Shown: piece by piece, positions 42,301-53,399 of the stretch | Layout: every line of letters starts with the position of its first letter | How positions within the stretch are numbered: position 1 is the stretch's first letter | NCBI GenBank assembly: GCA_011037195.1 | Contig: JAAEAF010003487.1 | Coordinates: 57,458 to 121,457 of the forward strand | Direction of reading: 5' to 3' | Length of the DNA: 64,000 nucleotides | From: Triatoma infestans | Taxonomy: Eukaryota; Arthropoda; Insecta; Hemiptera; Reduviidae | Made by a program: the position numbers and the translations under genes | Notes under the pieces: generated by a model | Told to the model about the DNA's origin: nothing | Databases searched by the model: none | Seen by the model: only the letters and a program-made list of their open reading frames with translations

Positions 42301-43484
42301 TGTGCTGTAGTGGGACGGCTCAGTTCTTTTTTCTTTTTCTTCTTTTCTTGGTCCCCTGTTAAGGGTCAATAAAAGTTATGCAGAAAAAGGGATATGGGTA
42401 TCTCTTAAGAGTTAAAAAAGGATCCTTGGTGGCTTTACCAGCTGGGTGAAGTAGAGAGGCCCAGTTTGGGTCGCTCTAAAAGGTTATAAAGTCTCGTATG
42501 ATGGAGGCATGATGTAACAGACGAGGGCGGTAGGGTGCTTTAAAAAAGACTTCCCTGTACCGCCCCGTTTTATATATAGTCATCTCCCTTTCCACTTCCT
42601 GTTAACACAGAGGAAGTAGCTTCCTTGTCATTTCTCTCCTTTTCTCTGCTCTCTTGAAGAACTCACTGTATTAATCACCCAAAATACGAAATATTAAAAT
42701 TTTGTATAATTATCCCTAAAGAATTTTATTAATAAAAATTAAACTGTATTCACTCCTACTATTAAACATTGTTCAGAAAAATTTAATTTTAGAGCCTCAT
42801 TCACAGCTCTTGCTTTTTTTTTAAGATAACTGGTTATTTATCAAAAGTGAGGAAAATATTGCTTTTGTAATCGAGTTCATTTATTAACTGACAGACTATA
42901 CGAGTCTGGCACAGGAAGAGTGTATAAAAATAATTTACTCATGAGTTGAATGTTAATTTTTTTTTTGTTGAATGTTAAATTGGTGCTTAACTAATATGAT
43001 CATTAAAAAAATATGGAAAGATGCAAATACTATGAATGTACATATTAACTATTTAATCAATAATAGACAAGTGGAATGTTTTGGTGTGATGTGTGTTTGT
43101 AGTAAGTAGCACGAGCGGATTCGTATTAGGGCTTGTAAGTATGTAAGTTTAAAAGAGAATGAAGTATTAGTAATAATCAAGAAATCACACTGTTTTATAA
43201 ATACATATATTATTCTTTAAGCAAGTTTAAGCACATTACAGTATCACAATTATAAATCAGAAGTATATCTAGAATAAAGGCAAGCATCTATTATTGGCAC
43301 TGAGCGATTCCTAAAGTAGTGTTCTGGCTTTCTGAAGTGTTCTGTTCTGGCTTTGGAAGCTGAATGCGACTCTCTTGTTTGAAAGCAGAAGTGAGACTGT
43401 TTTTGGAATTGAACTATTTGAAAGCTGATGGCTCTCTCTATTCTTTGGAGTTACTCTCTCTCTAGCGGGGGAATTTTCTTGTAC
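42301..43484. other. Nothing recognised
   Basis: AT-rich. ACTCATGAGTTGAATGTTAA at 42938 is similar to GCTCACGAGTTAAATATTAT at 44456, which hints at an enclosing duplication around the next element. Confidence 0.35.
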
Positions 43485-44350
43485 AAAAGGTTTACCCTAC
43501 CGGGATTTTGTGCCTTTGTTTTTCTATTTGCCATGATCCCAATTTACAGTACCTGACACTAAAATACACTCTTTTTGAAGTTAAATTCACAGTCTAATAT
43601 ATTAACAAAATTAGATAAATTATTTTTAAAAACTATTATTTTTCATTTCGTACTTCCACTACATTATCCCAATGAAAGTACATACACACCTACAGTACCG
43701 ACTTGTCTACATTGATCACCTTATCTACCCTTGCCAGTCACATCTTCATCAGCAACACTCGCCAAGCAGTGTTTGCCAATCAACCTACCACCAAAGTAAC
43801 GCTCATCCACTCAAGCAGCGTTCGCTCGAGAAGGAGACGATCCATCACCAGAGCATCGCTCGCACATTCAAGCAGCGTTTGCTCCAGAAGAAGATGCTGT
43901 AGTCTACTGTACACACGACTACCTTGCAGAGGTTACACACCGCCTCTCGCCTTACTAGAGGATAACCTTCAAGCCTCTACAACACTAGATTACCTCCCAA
44001 ATTTTCCGTGCCGAAAAATTTCTCCAGGAGGGGGGATAATGTGATGGATGCAAGAAACATAAAAATATATTAATTTATAAATAAATCAAAATTAATTATA
44101 GGAGGCTGTGATTATAGCGAATTATCCACAAAACTCCATTAATTTAAGGAAAAAAAATAATTAAGAACGGGAAAAGATTTACCCTAACGGGATTTTGTGC
44201 CTTTGTTTATCTATTTGCAATGATCCCAATTTACAGTACCTGACACTAAAATACACTCTTTTTGAAGTTAAATTCACAGTCTAATATATTAACAAAATTA
44301 TATAAATTATTTTTAAAAACTATTATTTTTCATTTCGTACTTCCACTACA
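43485..44350 (+). mobile_element. Short non-autonomous LTR-type element (TRIM-like), partial
   Basis: 43485-43663 is repeated at 44172-44350 with few differences (CTTTGTTT.TCTATTTGC.AT, CAGTACCTGACACTAAAAT, TTTCGTACTTCCACTACA). The right-hand LTR is longer (44040-44350), beginning TGTGATGG and ending ACTACA, i.e. TG...CA. It is preceded by the polypurine tract AGGAGGGGGGATAA (44027-44039). Only about 375 bases of GC-richer interior remain, with Ser/Arg-rich frames and no gag or pol. The left LTR lacks its first 130 bases or so, and no clear primer-binding site is seen. Confidence 0.65.
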
Positions 44351-44850
44351 CAAGCGAGAAAAGTAGGGCTTTTACTCAGTTTAGAGTTTGACCGAATGAG
44401 CGGAGCGAGTGCGTCTAGTTAGACGTCCAGTTGGACGAGAATTAAAAAATACTTTGCTCACGAGTTAAATATTATATTTTTTCTGCGATGGTATCAATTA
44501 ATCAGTTCAGTCAAAAATTGAATTCAAATAAGTATGTGAAGAAGTTATCCCAGAATAGAAGGTTCCTTTTAGAAAGGTTATGGTTTAGGTATGACAGAGA
44601 TTTCATAATTAAAACATGCATATATATTTCTCATATTCGTCATTATTATAGCTGGCAATATAAAGAAATATTTATATGATTATGCCTGTGTGGCAGCACT
44701 TCGCAAAACAAGGATCTGTTGCTGAGTAAGAGAAAGTAAAAAAAAAACATATGAAACTGAACCATGAACTTCATACTAATTAACGCTTTCAACATGAAAG
44801 TTTCCAGACAATCTCTCTGTTCAAAAGTCTGTATTATCTTAGTGTGTTTA
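44351..44850. other. Nothing recognised
   Basis: Mostly AT-rich. A GC-richer patch at 44395-44445 has repeated GACGTCCAGTTGGACG-like words. Confidence 0.35.
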
Positions 44851-44852
44851 TC

Positions 44853-44925
44853 AAGAAGATGGGCCAACGCCCGAAACCGGTCGATGATAACAAAATGAAG
44901 CAGAAAAAATATCTCTGATATACCC
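44853..44925 (+). repeat. Hammerhead-like module, family C single arm
   Basis: GAAGATGGGCCAACGCCCGA, AACCGGTCGATGATAACAAA, ATGAAGCAG and ATCTCTGATA match the right arm of the palindrome at 48335-48393. Confidence 0.7.
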
Positions 44926-45745
44926 ATATAAATCTGTCATTTTTTGTTTTAATATTTTTCCGTGTAAGTTAGTCTAAAGTTTTGTGTCCCATATGTCCCC
45001 CTCAAAAAAAATTGTAAGTTAAAGTCGTGTGAGTTTTTCACGCTTTTTTTTGTTACAATTTTTAACGTGAATTTAAACGTACTGAGACCGGGTGTTATCT
45101 AAATTCTGTCAAAGATAATTTTGATCTTTAATCACATTAGCATAAGAAGAGAATTATTCATTTTCAGTTTTAGCATATTTAAGAATCATCTCTGCAGAAG
45201 GTAAGACCGTGAAGATGATTATAAAAAAAGAAAGACCAACATACTCATCTGATGAGCAGCAGTGTAAGTGAAAAGAAATTGGCGGAGAAAAAAAGAATGA
45301 AAAAGGAGTGGAATATAAGTGGTGCCGCCTGGTAGCGGTCGCCGCACACACAACATCCTAGTCACTGAAGTGGATAAAGGGGAGAGAGAGAGAGGAAGAG
45401 ACTTAATGAAAAAATTCCAAAAGTCCTTCTTGGTGTCCGCCTTTACCGGGGGATTACGTCAGCTCTTATAAGACTAGAAGGAATGCAATAAGTAAGCAAT
45501 AAAGATGGAAATTCATATAAAATGAGCGAAAAAACAAATAAAACTGGTGAAAAAGAAATGGCAGATAATTATTATTAGTTTTTAAAACCAAATTATTTAA
45601 GATAATTTTTTTTATAATTTCTGTATAAATGAAAATTTAACATACAAGTCAGACATGATAGAAGCTTTTTTTTGCGTCATTTATCTCGTATAACGCTGTT
45701 TTACTGCAATTTAACGACAAATTTTCTGCAAACTAAATATTTTGT
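44926..45745. other. Nothing recognised
   Basis: AT-rich. Confidence 0.35.
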
Positions 45746-45749
45746 CTTC

Positions 45750-46085
45750 AATATTATAACAATAGGCGAATCTAAACTTAATAAAACGACTTTTTGGGGG
45801 AGCATGATCTTCCAGCTCCCCCAGAACCCCTCCATATTAAATTTCTCGAAAAAGAAACTGTTATGCCACTCTATGAGAAACCAACAAACATGTTAGTTAT
45901 CATTAAGTTTATCCCAAGTATAAGGAGCCTTTTCAAAGAAAGTCTTGAAACATTATGGAAAAAATGAATAAATTCTTACTTCCGGTGGCCTGGGATTTCT
46001 CGTTTTTACTTGCCCATACTTCTGGTGAAAAATCATCATTTTTTCTAAATTTGACATAATCACAATGATTTCTTTTACAGCAGTA
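45750..46085 (+). repeat. Repeat family A, broken copy
   Basis: GCGAATCTAAACTTAATAAA (45766), AGAACCCCTCCATATTAAAT and TTTCAAAGAAAGTC. Then come CTTCTGGTGAAAAATCATC, AAATTTGACATAATCACAAT and GATTTCTTTTACAGCAG. Parts of the start and the end are kept. Confidence 0.55.
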
Positions 46086-47234
46086 AATAAACGATGAAAA
46101 CTGTGTTTAATGAGGGCATTTTCCCAATAGTAGAAAATTCCTATAATTTTAATCTTAAAGCGGGCGGCTCCCTTGTGATGTTAGTGTCAGTGTATTGCAT
46201 AATCCGTCAAAACAAAAGAAAAGAAAAAAAAAATCAGAAATATGAAGATATGGCGGTAATACTGGTGAACCATAGTTTCCCTAACAGGATATGTTACACC
46301 CAGCAAGTTGCCAGGAGTAATCTGCAGGTGCGTGTGAGTACTGTGATGTCTGGTTACATTGTTCGTTTTTATAACGCAGCGTAACTGCAGCATAAAGATG
46401 CTGAACTCCCTGATGAAATGGCCAGTCAATTGCCATCTTTCAAAGATAGTTCCTGAATATTTTTCAGAGTGAATTCGATATCTTTTGAAACGACACCTAA
46501 ATTTGCTAATTGTCTAAGTGTTACAGTAGTAAAGAATAATTGTTTCTTATAATAGTTTGCATGGCTAATCAGTCGTATTGAAGCTATAATAGAGAGCTTC
46601 AGTAAGTGCACTAATTCAAAGACGTTTGACAACACTAATTAACGCTCATTAGGTACACTAATTTGGCACGTAATGCTTGTAATTTTCTTATGGAGTGGCA
46701 TTCTAATATTACTCCATAAAATGGTAGGTAATTATTTCTGATCCAACTGTATAATAATCTGAATTTTTATTTTAAAGAAAAAGTCTGTTTATCAAACATA
46801 GGTCTGGGTTTCCAATCCTTGGCATTGTATGTTTAGAAATCAGCTGATGAATCTAGCCTTAGAGAGTGATGATTAGCGCCATAGGCGATCTGTAGGGAGA
46901 TGGGAAAGAAACTGAAATATATTTCCCAATAGACTGCAACGCTGCTATTCAGTGGCGGTTTCAGAAGTTTCAGTTCAGTAGCAGATATCTGAGGAGGAGA
47001 ATATATTTCTTCCCTAGAACGGTTTGAGTTAATGGAATTTGTAATTAGATATGGAAACTGTGGCTTTAGATCTTCGGACAGAAGATAACAGCAAAAAGGC
47101 TTTATAGATCTTCATGAGTACACTACACTAAATCATCTGGGAAAAAAAAATTCTTCCAAGTGACACTTTTATGATTAAGTTTTGTTTAGAGGGGGGGGGG
47201 CAGCACAATTTATCCGTGCAGAATCTTCTTAAAT
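46086..47234. other. Nothing recognised
   Basis: AT-rich. Short open frames have no motif. Confidence 0.35.
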
Positions 47235-47370
47235 AAATTTTTCCTGGAAAATGTTTAAAATAAAAGTGCTAACAGGAAGTAATTGTATATTTCCAACTCG
47301 GAAGACATCGATACTTTTATTTCCGGTTTCAAAAATTTGACACGATCGTTTTACTTTTTCTTGGAACAGT
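47235..47370 (+). repeat. Repeat family A fragment
   Basis: CCTGGAAAATGTTTAAAATAAAAGTG, then TTATTTCCGGTTTC, AAAAATTTGACACGATCG and TTCTTGGAACAG. Confidence 0.55.
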
Positions 47371-47935
47371 AAAATAAAGTAATTATTTATTTTTCTTTTT
47401 TTAATAAATTGTATTTAAAATCCACTTTTTCTTTTTTTTAAATTTTTTGTTCCCCATTTTGCTGTGTTTAAAACCTTTCTCATAAATTTATTTTTAACAT
47501 TTAAAAGAATCTTTAATCCACAAACACTCACACAAACAAACATACAAGCAGATAAACACAATATTATACAGGTCAAATACACCTACGTCATATGTGTTGT
47601 GCGTGTAAGTCAAGAGATCACTAAAGTAATGTTCGTTTGATGTACATAATAACTTGGCATTAATTAAAGCCAACTTTAATTCAACACAACACACGAACAC
47701 ACCGACAAACACACATAAATATATATAAAAGAGATTACTTTATAAATTGATATTACATTGAAAATTCTCTTTGAAAAAGTATAAACAACCTTCTCTCTAT
47801 TCTTGCTCCGTAACTCTCTCTCTTAATTCATATTTTAATTTTTTAAAAATGTGACATTTATTTCTAAATAAAGTTATTTATTTTACATAAAATTTACTAT
47901 TAATAACTTTATATTGTTTTTTTAAAAAAAAAAAA
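47371..47935. other. Nothing recognised
   Basis: AT-rich. CA-containing tract near 47515-47720. Confidence 0.35.
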
Positions 47936-47937
47936 AC

Positions 47938-48060
47938 TTTCTCTTACTTGCTGTACGAGCAAGTAAAGGGAGTACGTATACAATTTTCGAAATTCAATTT
48001 ACATCGGAATTACATGTTTGAGGTCCCGTGGGTGAGAGAAACTGGTTTCTAGCAATTGGT
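47938..48060 (-). repeat. Repeat family A end fragment, reverse
   Basis: TCTCTTACTTGCTGTACGAG, CAATTTTCGAAATTCAATTT, ACATGTTTGAGGTCCC and TAGCAATTGGTCTC. Confidence 0.6.
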
Positions 48061-48193
48061 CTCTCTCGATCGATCTCTTTTTCTCTCACACGGCCTCTCA
48101 CCCTGCGTATGCATGTGTATGTGCATCATTTCTCACTAACTATGAATTGCAGAAACTTCAAATTTGATATTTCATTTAAGTTGCTATACCAAG

Positions 48194-48404
48194 GTATTTC
48201 AAAACTTTGTTGTGGTGGTTGGTTCCGCATAGCTGGAAAGCATCAGAGACATTTTCCGTGGTAGCCTGCTTCATTTTGTGGTCATCGACCGGTTTCGGGG
48301 CGTCGCCATCTTGCATCCTGAAGATGGGCGAACGCCCGAAACCGGTCGATGACCACAAAATGAAGCAGGCTACCACGGAAAATGTCTCTGATGTATTTCA
48401 AAAC
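48194..48404 (-). mobile_element. Perfect palindromic insertion with 12-bp direct repeats (family C)
   Basis: GTATTTCAAAAC occurs at 48194-48205 and 48393-48404. Between them 48241-48299 is the exact reverse complement of 48335-48393 (59 of 59). A further imperfect 12-14-bp pairing continues into the loop (CGTCGCCATCTT / AAGATGGGCGAACG). The arm carries the hammerhead-like CCTGAAGATGGGCG...GCCCGAAACCGGTCG. The extra 35 bases at 48206-48240, read on minus, extend the arm and end in CCACCACAACAAA at the direct repeat, like a retroelement 3' end. Confidence 0.85.
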
Positions 48405-48449
48405 CTAAGGGACCATTTTACTGCATGGAATTCATAGTTCTAGTTACTT

Positions 48450-48961
48450 CCCCTTTACTCCTACCTAGTAAGAGGAAGCTTTGCGATCGCCAGATTTTTG
48501 AAATTGAGTTTTCACCGGAACTAAATGTTTTGGGTTACACTGAATAGGGAAAATATGTTTCAGGCGAAAGGGGGTCTGTATGTTGTTTTTTTTTCAATTT
48601 TAGTTCAGCATGCTCCATTACATTACATGCAATCAATTATGTGTATGTGTGTGTGTGTGTGTTAACAAAATATTTCAAAATTAGCCAATTTGAAGAAAAT
48701 TTATAAAAAATTAAAACTGGAGTAAATTACTGTAACAGAAAATTGAGATGGAAATACATCAACCGGTTTACTGATATTTTTTGCTATTTCCTCGAAAGTG
48801 TTTCCAACAAAATTTTTCTGGAAATTTGTTAACACTACCTGATGTAGATAAATGCCTTTCACTTTTATTTGAAATATTTTTTTCTGGGATTTGGGGGGGT
48901 TATTTTTATAGCGGGAGGGGGTAGTTGTAACAATAAGCATTCTGCTCAAGTCCAATACTTC
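48450..48961 (-). repeat. Repeat family A, reverse copy
   Basis: CCTAGTAAGAGGAAGCTTTG, TGAAATTGAGTTTTCACCGG, TGTTTTGGGTTACACTG, GGGGGTCTGTATG, (GT)n at 48643-48661, TGAAGAAAATTT, TCCTCGAAAGTGTTTCC, CTTTCACTTTTATTTG and GGGATTTGGGGGGG appear in order. A LINE has inserted at its end. Confidence 0.75.
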
Positions 48962-48976
48962 AATATGTAAAATTGT
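48962..48976. repeat. Target duplication, 5' side of LINE
   Basis: AATATGTAAAATTGT, identical to 50550-50564. Confidence 0.9.
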
Positions 48977-50549
48977 CTTTTCCCGGCGGACGTAGACAAC
49001 TTTTTTCGAAATAAAGGCTTAAGTGGACTCCAGATCGACAAAGTTAATGACGTTTTGGTTTTGGCATACGCGGACGATGTAGCGGTTTTGGCTGACTCCC
49101 CATCAGACGTCAGAAATAAACTCCGGGCTCTAGAAGAATATTGCAAATTAAATGGTTTGCGGGTTAATGCGAAAAAGACAAAAATTTTGAAGGTTTGTAA
49201 AAGCTCTGGCCGCCGCGCAAAGAGAAAATTCTGGTACGAGGGGCAGGAAATCGAATGCGTGAATCAATATGTTTATCTTGGTGTCCCACTCGCAAGCTCC
49301 TCCTTATTCGCGCAGGCATCGAATTACATGACAAATAAAACAAACATGGCCGTAAATTCTACATTATCACTCTTGGGTAAATGTAAAATGCAATCATGGG
49401 AAGCTCAAACTAGAATATATGAATCCTCAGTGAGAAGCGTGCTCATGTACTGCGCCTCGGTGTGGGGTCTGCGCTACATTCAAAACTTAAACAGAGTCCA
49501 GGCATCCTACTTAAAAAGGCTGTTGGGGGTTGTCCGCTCGACACCGGCTTTTGCTGTTAGGCTGGAAACAGGAATTATTCGATGGAGAGAGATGTGCTGA
49601 AGGCAGTTCTGCTGTGGTTGAGACATCTGGAAAGCATGGACAACACAAGACTGCCAAAAATATGTTTCAGAAAGCTATTAGAAATTCACAACCGCGCGGG
49701 CTGTGAAACAAAATACAATTGGGTATCTCACGCCGCGGAGCTCTTTAATATCACTGGCTGCTCCCAACTCATAGACCTGAATTGTCTGGAGTCACTCACA
49801 AAGAGTAAAATCTTGTCAGTTGTTAAGGTAGCAGAATCTTATTTAAGAGGAAAAGACCTGGAACTTCTCTCGCAGTCTGGTTTCAGTCAGTTTTATAGTG
49901 GCGGCATGTTGAATGAGGGCCCTCAACCATATTTTTTAGTAGAAGACATTTCATTCAGGGTAATACGTCTATTCGCTCAAATAAGGCTGGCCGGTAAACA
50001 CATAATGAAATTCTCAACGAAAAGAAATAGAGTGATAATTATCTGTGATCGCAAATGTCCCGCTTGCGAACTTGATGCCCTGGAGGATGTAATGCATCTA
50101 CTACTGCAATGCCCTAAATATAATGAATACAGAAAGCTTCTTTCTGCCCCACTGACCGGTCAAAACTGTGAAAAAATCAAAATAATCTTAACCAGACAAA
50201 ATAAACAAGATGTCTGTAGATTGTATAATATATTTTCTGGCATACTTACTTTAAGAGACCAGCATGTGAGTGAACAGAATGTATGAGGTATTATGTATGG
50301 CTGGTGCAATGAATGACTGATAGTTGTAAAAATAATATGCATTCCACAATACCACAATTATAAGAAGTAAATCCTTTTGTAAATACTTTTTTGTAAATCA
50401 ATTATAAGTTTTTTCTTTTTGTAACTGATAAATGCTTATTAATGTTTAAGTTTAGAATGAAATTGATATTATTTTCAATAATATTTTCAATGCAATATTA
50501 TGCTTATAAATACTACTCTTGTAACCGGCGGTAGCTGAATACAATAAAT
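48977..50549 (+). mobile_element. CR1/L2/Daphne-like LINE, 5'-truncated, with exact target duplication
   Basis: 1573 bases flanked by a perfect 15-bp duplication. Only the C-terminal half of ORF2 and the 3' UTR are present, the normal outcome of incomplete reverse transcription. The tail is short and A-rich (ACAATAAAT). It lies at the edge of a family A copy. Confidence 0.9.
48978..50286 (+). pseudogene. LINE ORF2 C-terminal half
   Basis: The first part is open from the truncation point to 49600: VDNFFRNKGLSGLQIDKVND, VLAYADDVAVLADSPSDV (motif C, intact YADD), KKTKILKVCKSSGRRAKRKF, YVYLGVPLASSSLFAQASNY, SVRSVLMYCASVWGLRY and SYLKRLLGVVRSTPAFAVRL. One base change at about 49590 shifts it into a second frame (49582-50286) with MERDVLKAVLLWLRHLESMD, LPKICFRKLLEIHN, VIRLFAQIRLAGKHIMKFST and CPACELDALEDVMHLLLQC (CX2C..HX4C). 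It is homologous along its length to 31746-32900 of the LINE on the other strand. It cannot be functional because the endonuclease and half the RT are missing. Confidence 0.88.
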
Positions 50550-50564
50550 AATATGTAAAATTGT
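50550..50564. repeat. Target duplication, 3' side of LINE
   Basis: AATATGTAAAATTGT, identical to 48962-48976. Confidence 0.9.
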
Positions 50565-51529
50565 GCTACTTTAAAAGTATTGCTAGCACTCGAAATCTCA
50601 AGAAAATAGATTTCCGCAAGTATTAATTACAAGTTCTGGAATTTTTTGGAGTTTCCTTGGGAATTGCTGTAATGGTGTTTAATGTCTGCAATACTTACTA
50701 CTCAGATAAAATTTTATAATTTTTACTTACAATATTTTACCACAAAAATTTATTTTATGAGATTCTGGGGAAATGTGTGATGTTAAAATTTCAAGGAAAG
50801 CTTTGGTAATGGGCGGAGCTTAACAACCGTTTAGGTGTCACAGCTAAGTTGCCGAGCTATCCTGTCACTTACTATGACATCTTTAATAGGACACTTGGTG
50901 TAGAAACCAAGTTTGGAGGAAATTTGTCAATTTTACAATTGTATCAATTGTCAGAGTATTAACTGTGTAAAGTCCAGTTCTTAAGAACTCTGTATAAGTA
51001 TTCAAATTCTAGTAGTTTTTCCATGGAAAATTCAATACAGATTGTCGAGAGATTGATGAGAATGGAATGATTGTAAAGACTATTTTGTTAAATGTGTTCT
51101 TTCAGGCTTACACGGCCATCGTCATCATCATCATCACGCAAAACACTAGGAAATACTGTATGTTTTTGGTTGAGACCGCGGCACTTGTCTGAATATAAAG
51201 CCAAGTTCACTCCCATATACTGGATATATATATTAAACATTAAAGGCCTCGTATGGCGAATACAATGCAGATATCAAGATCGTTGAGGTTGGTAGCTCTG
51301 TCAGTCGTCATTTTTGAAAAAAGGAATCTTATAGCAAAACATTGGCACGACATTCTCTTACTCTGATTAATACGATTTAATCAAGAAATTTCCTTTAAAA
51401 TTCCAACGTTACAATGTTCGGACTGGGGTATTTGGATTGGCCTTATGTGGAGCGATCTATATCAAAATCAAGGAAGCTTGTGAAATTTAAATTCAAACTA
51501 ACTGATACACCCCCAATATCATTCTAAAA
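50565..51529. other. Nothing recognised
   Basis: AT-rich. CCAAGTTTGGAGGAAATTTG at 50908 may be a family A trace. Confidence 0.35.
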
Positions 51530-51855
51530 TAATTTTTTTTTAGAAAAATATTTAAATAAAAGTGACTCGTTACTATCGACGCAACAATTATTCCAAGTTT
51601 AAAGAAAACCAGTGTTATCGTTTTTGAGAAAATTCCAAAAATTCGAAAACCTATTGTGTAATATCGTACAACTGGTTAACCGATTTTTTATCAAATTTGG
51701 AATTGTATCAATGCTGTTGTGTAGTAGGTGGTAAAGCCACGTATTATATTGAAGTGGTACTTTAGAGGAAACCATGGCGCATAGTAAACTAAAAAAAATA
51801 TCCAGTAATTGTCGCAGTTAAATCAGATTTTCATTTCTGAGATATTCTGTTCAAA

Positions 51856-51915
<60 letters not shown>

Positions 51916-52050
51916 ATTTGCTAAAAACATTTTTCTCGTGTTTAGAAAGACCCCAAAACTTGTATTTCCGGTGAAAACTCATTTTCAATAATCTGGCACG
52001 ATCGCACTACTTCCTGTCACTTGGAGTCAGTAAGAGACAGTAATAAATAG
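51530..52050 (+). repeat. Repeat family A, forward copy with (TC)n(CA)n
   Basis: AAATATTTAAATAAAAGTGAC, TCCAAGTTTAAAGAAAACC, GAGAAAATTCCAAAAATTCG, ACTGGTTAACCGATTTTT, TTATATTGAAGTGGTAC, (CT)n(CA)n at 51858-51915, CCATTTGCTAAAAACATTTT, GACCCCAAAACTTGTATTTC and TAATCTGGCACGATCGCACT are all present in order. It is the best forward copy for defining the family end at TACTTCCTGTCACTTGGAGT. Confidence 0.8.
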
Positions 52051-52261
52051 GTTGTTATAATCAACAACTAATTTTAAAGCTTTAGCGCAAGTGAAATAAT
52101 AGCTCCTTTTGTACTATATTAAATCTGAACACTTAACTTCTTACCGTTCTATAGGTTGCCTCTCTCTATAAATAAAATACATTTAATTATATATTAGCAT
52201 AGATATGTGCTTAAGAGATCTTAACATTTTGTAAACGTATAAAACGTGGGCTTCTTTATTC

Positions 52262-52301
<40 letters not shown>

Positions 52302-52850
52302 TTTTAAAAAACAATTATTTCAATTGCAACATCTTCTCTTTAATAACAGTTCCTTACAAGTTTTTGTTAACACAATGAAAGCAAACGTTTTATTGTACTT
52401 TATTTTGACTTTAATACTACTATTAAACATTTAATAATACTACTACTAAAACAAGCGGTTAAGTAAGTCTTAATATTAAGTAATTCCAGAAGAGCTTTTG
52501 TGAAGTTTATAAGGTGTTCTGGAGGGTGGGGATAGAAAAGCGTTCCACTTTAAGCTCTCCTATTATGATTTAAGAAGGCAAGTAAAGTAATTCAATTGTA
52601 ATTATTCTTTTAACATTTATCTCTAGAATGTCATAAATTTTTAATCATTTTGTAAAATATTCATTATCGCTTATTCTTTATTTACTTTTTGTCGGCATCT
52701 CATCGTGATCTGTTGCCGTTTGCTCAGTTCATTACACTTCCAGCGTCTCCTTTTCCAGAGACCTTAACTGTCAGCCTTCGTAGAATACCACTAATTATGA
52801 TAAGGTGGTAATCTTTTCCGTTCAAATTTTCAAATAAAAATTACAATTTT
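52051..52850. other. Nothing recognised; (CA)n at 52262-52302
   Basis: AT-rich with one dinucleotide tract. Confidence 0.4.
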
Positions 52851-52854
52851 TTAA

Positions 52855-52990
52855 TCTGTGCATTTTACAACATTCCAAGTTTAAAGAAAATCTTTACAGC
52901 CGATTTTGAGAAAATTCCGAAAGCACTCAAAAAACAGGTTCTTTAAAGTGGCACTTCCAGTTTACCTTAATATTATTTATCTAAATATTT
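52855..52990 (+). repeat. Repeat family A fragment
   Basis: ACATTCCAAGTTTAAAGAAA, TTTTGAGAAAATTCCGAAAG and TTTAAAGTGGCACTTCCAG. Confidence 0.65.
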
Positions 52991-53039
52991 AAGTAAAAAA
53001 AAAAAATCTATAATCTATTTTAACGGCACCAAAAGAAGG

Positions 53040-53280
53040 AAGCTTTTAAACTTTAGAAAGTTTGTTTTTATTTTTCAACGTTTCAGACACCATTAGTATC
53101 CTTCCTCACGAACTATTAGTGGGCGTAGAGGCCAATGCCAAAATTACTCCACTCCAGGGATGACTCTACTCATTGACTCCTTGACAGTTCCTGAGGAAGG
53201 ATACCAGAAGTTAACGAATCATCAAAAAATAAACTGTGCTGAAGTTTTCAAATTTTATTCCTTGGGCCCTTGCCAATCAT
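53040..53280. repeat. Inverted pair of hammerhead-like modules (family D)
   Basis: The left module reads on minus (53111-53077): TGAGGAAGGATACTAATGGTG, TCTGAAACGTTG, then AAAAATAAA. The right reads on plus (53187 on): CCTGAGGAAGGATACC, then AAATAAACTGTGCTGAAGTT and TATTCCTTGGGCCC, matching the tail at 28080-28005. The right module has lost part of stem II. About 75 bases separate them. Inverted modules also make up the palindrome at 48241-48393. Confidence 0.6.
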
Positions 53281-53399
53281 AATTGTACATGTATTATTAA
53301 CAACGGCCAAACTTAACTATTATTTATAAAAATACTTGATTTGTATATTATACACTGTTTATAAACAATATTACATTTTTAATATTACATCGGTAGGGG

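Noticed and set aside
43672..44044. 113- and 76-codon frames rich in Ser, Arg and His
   Set aside because: They overlap in different frames in the short LTR element interior and match no protein family I know.
48207..48437. Paired ORFs reading nearly the same peptide on both strands
   Set aside because: A consequence of the perfect palindrome, not a gene.
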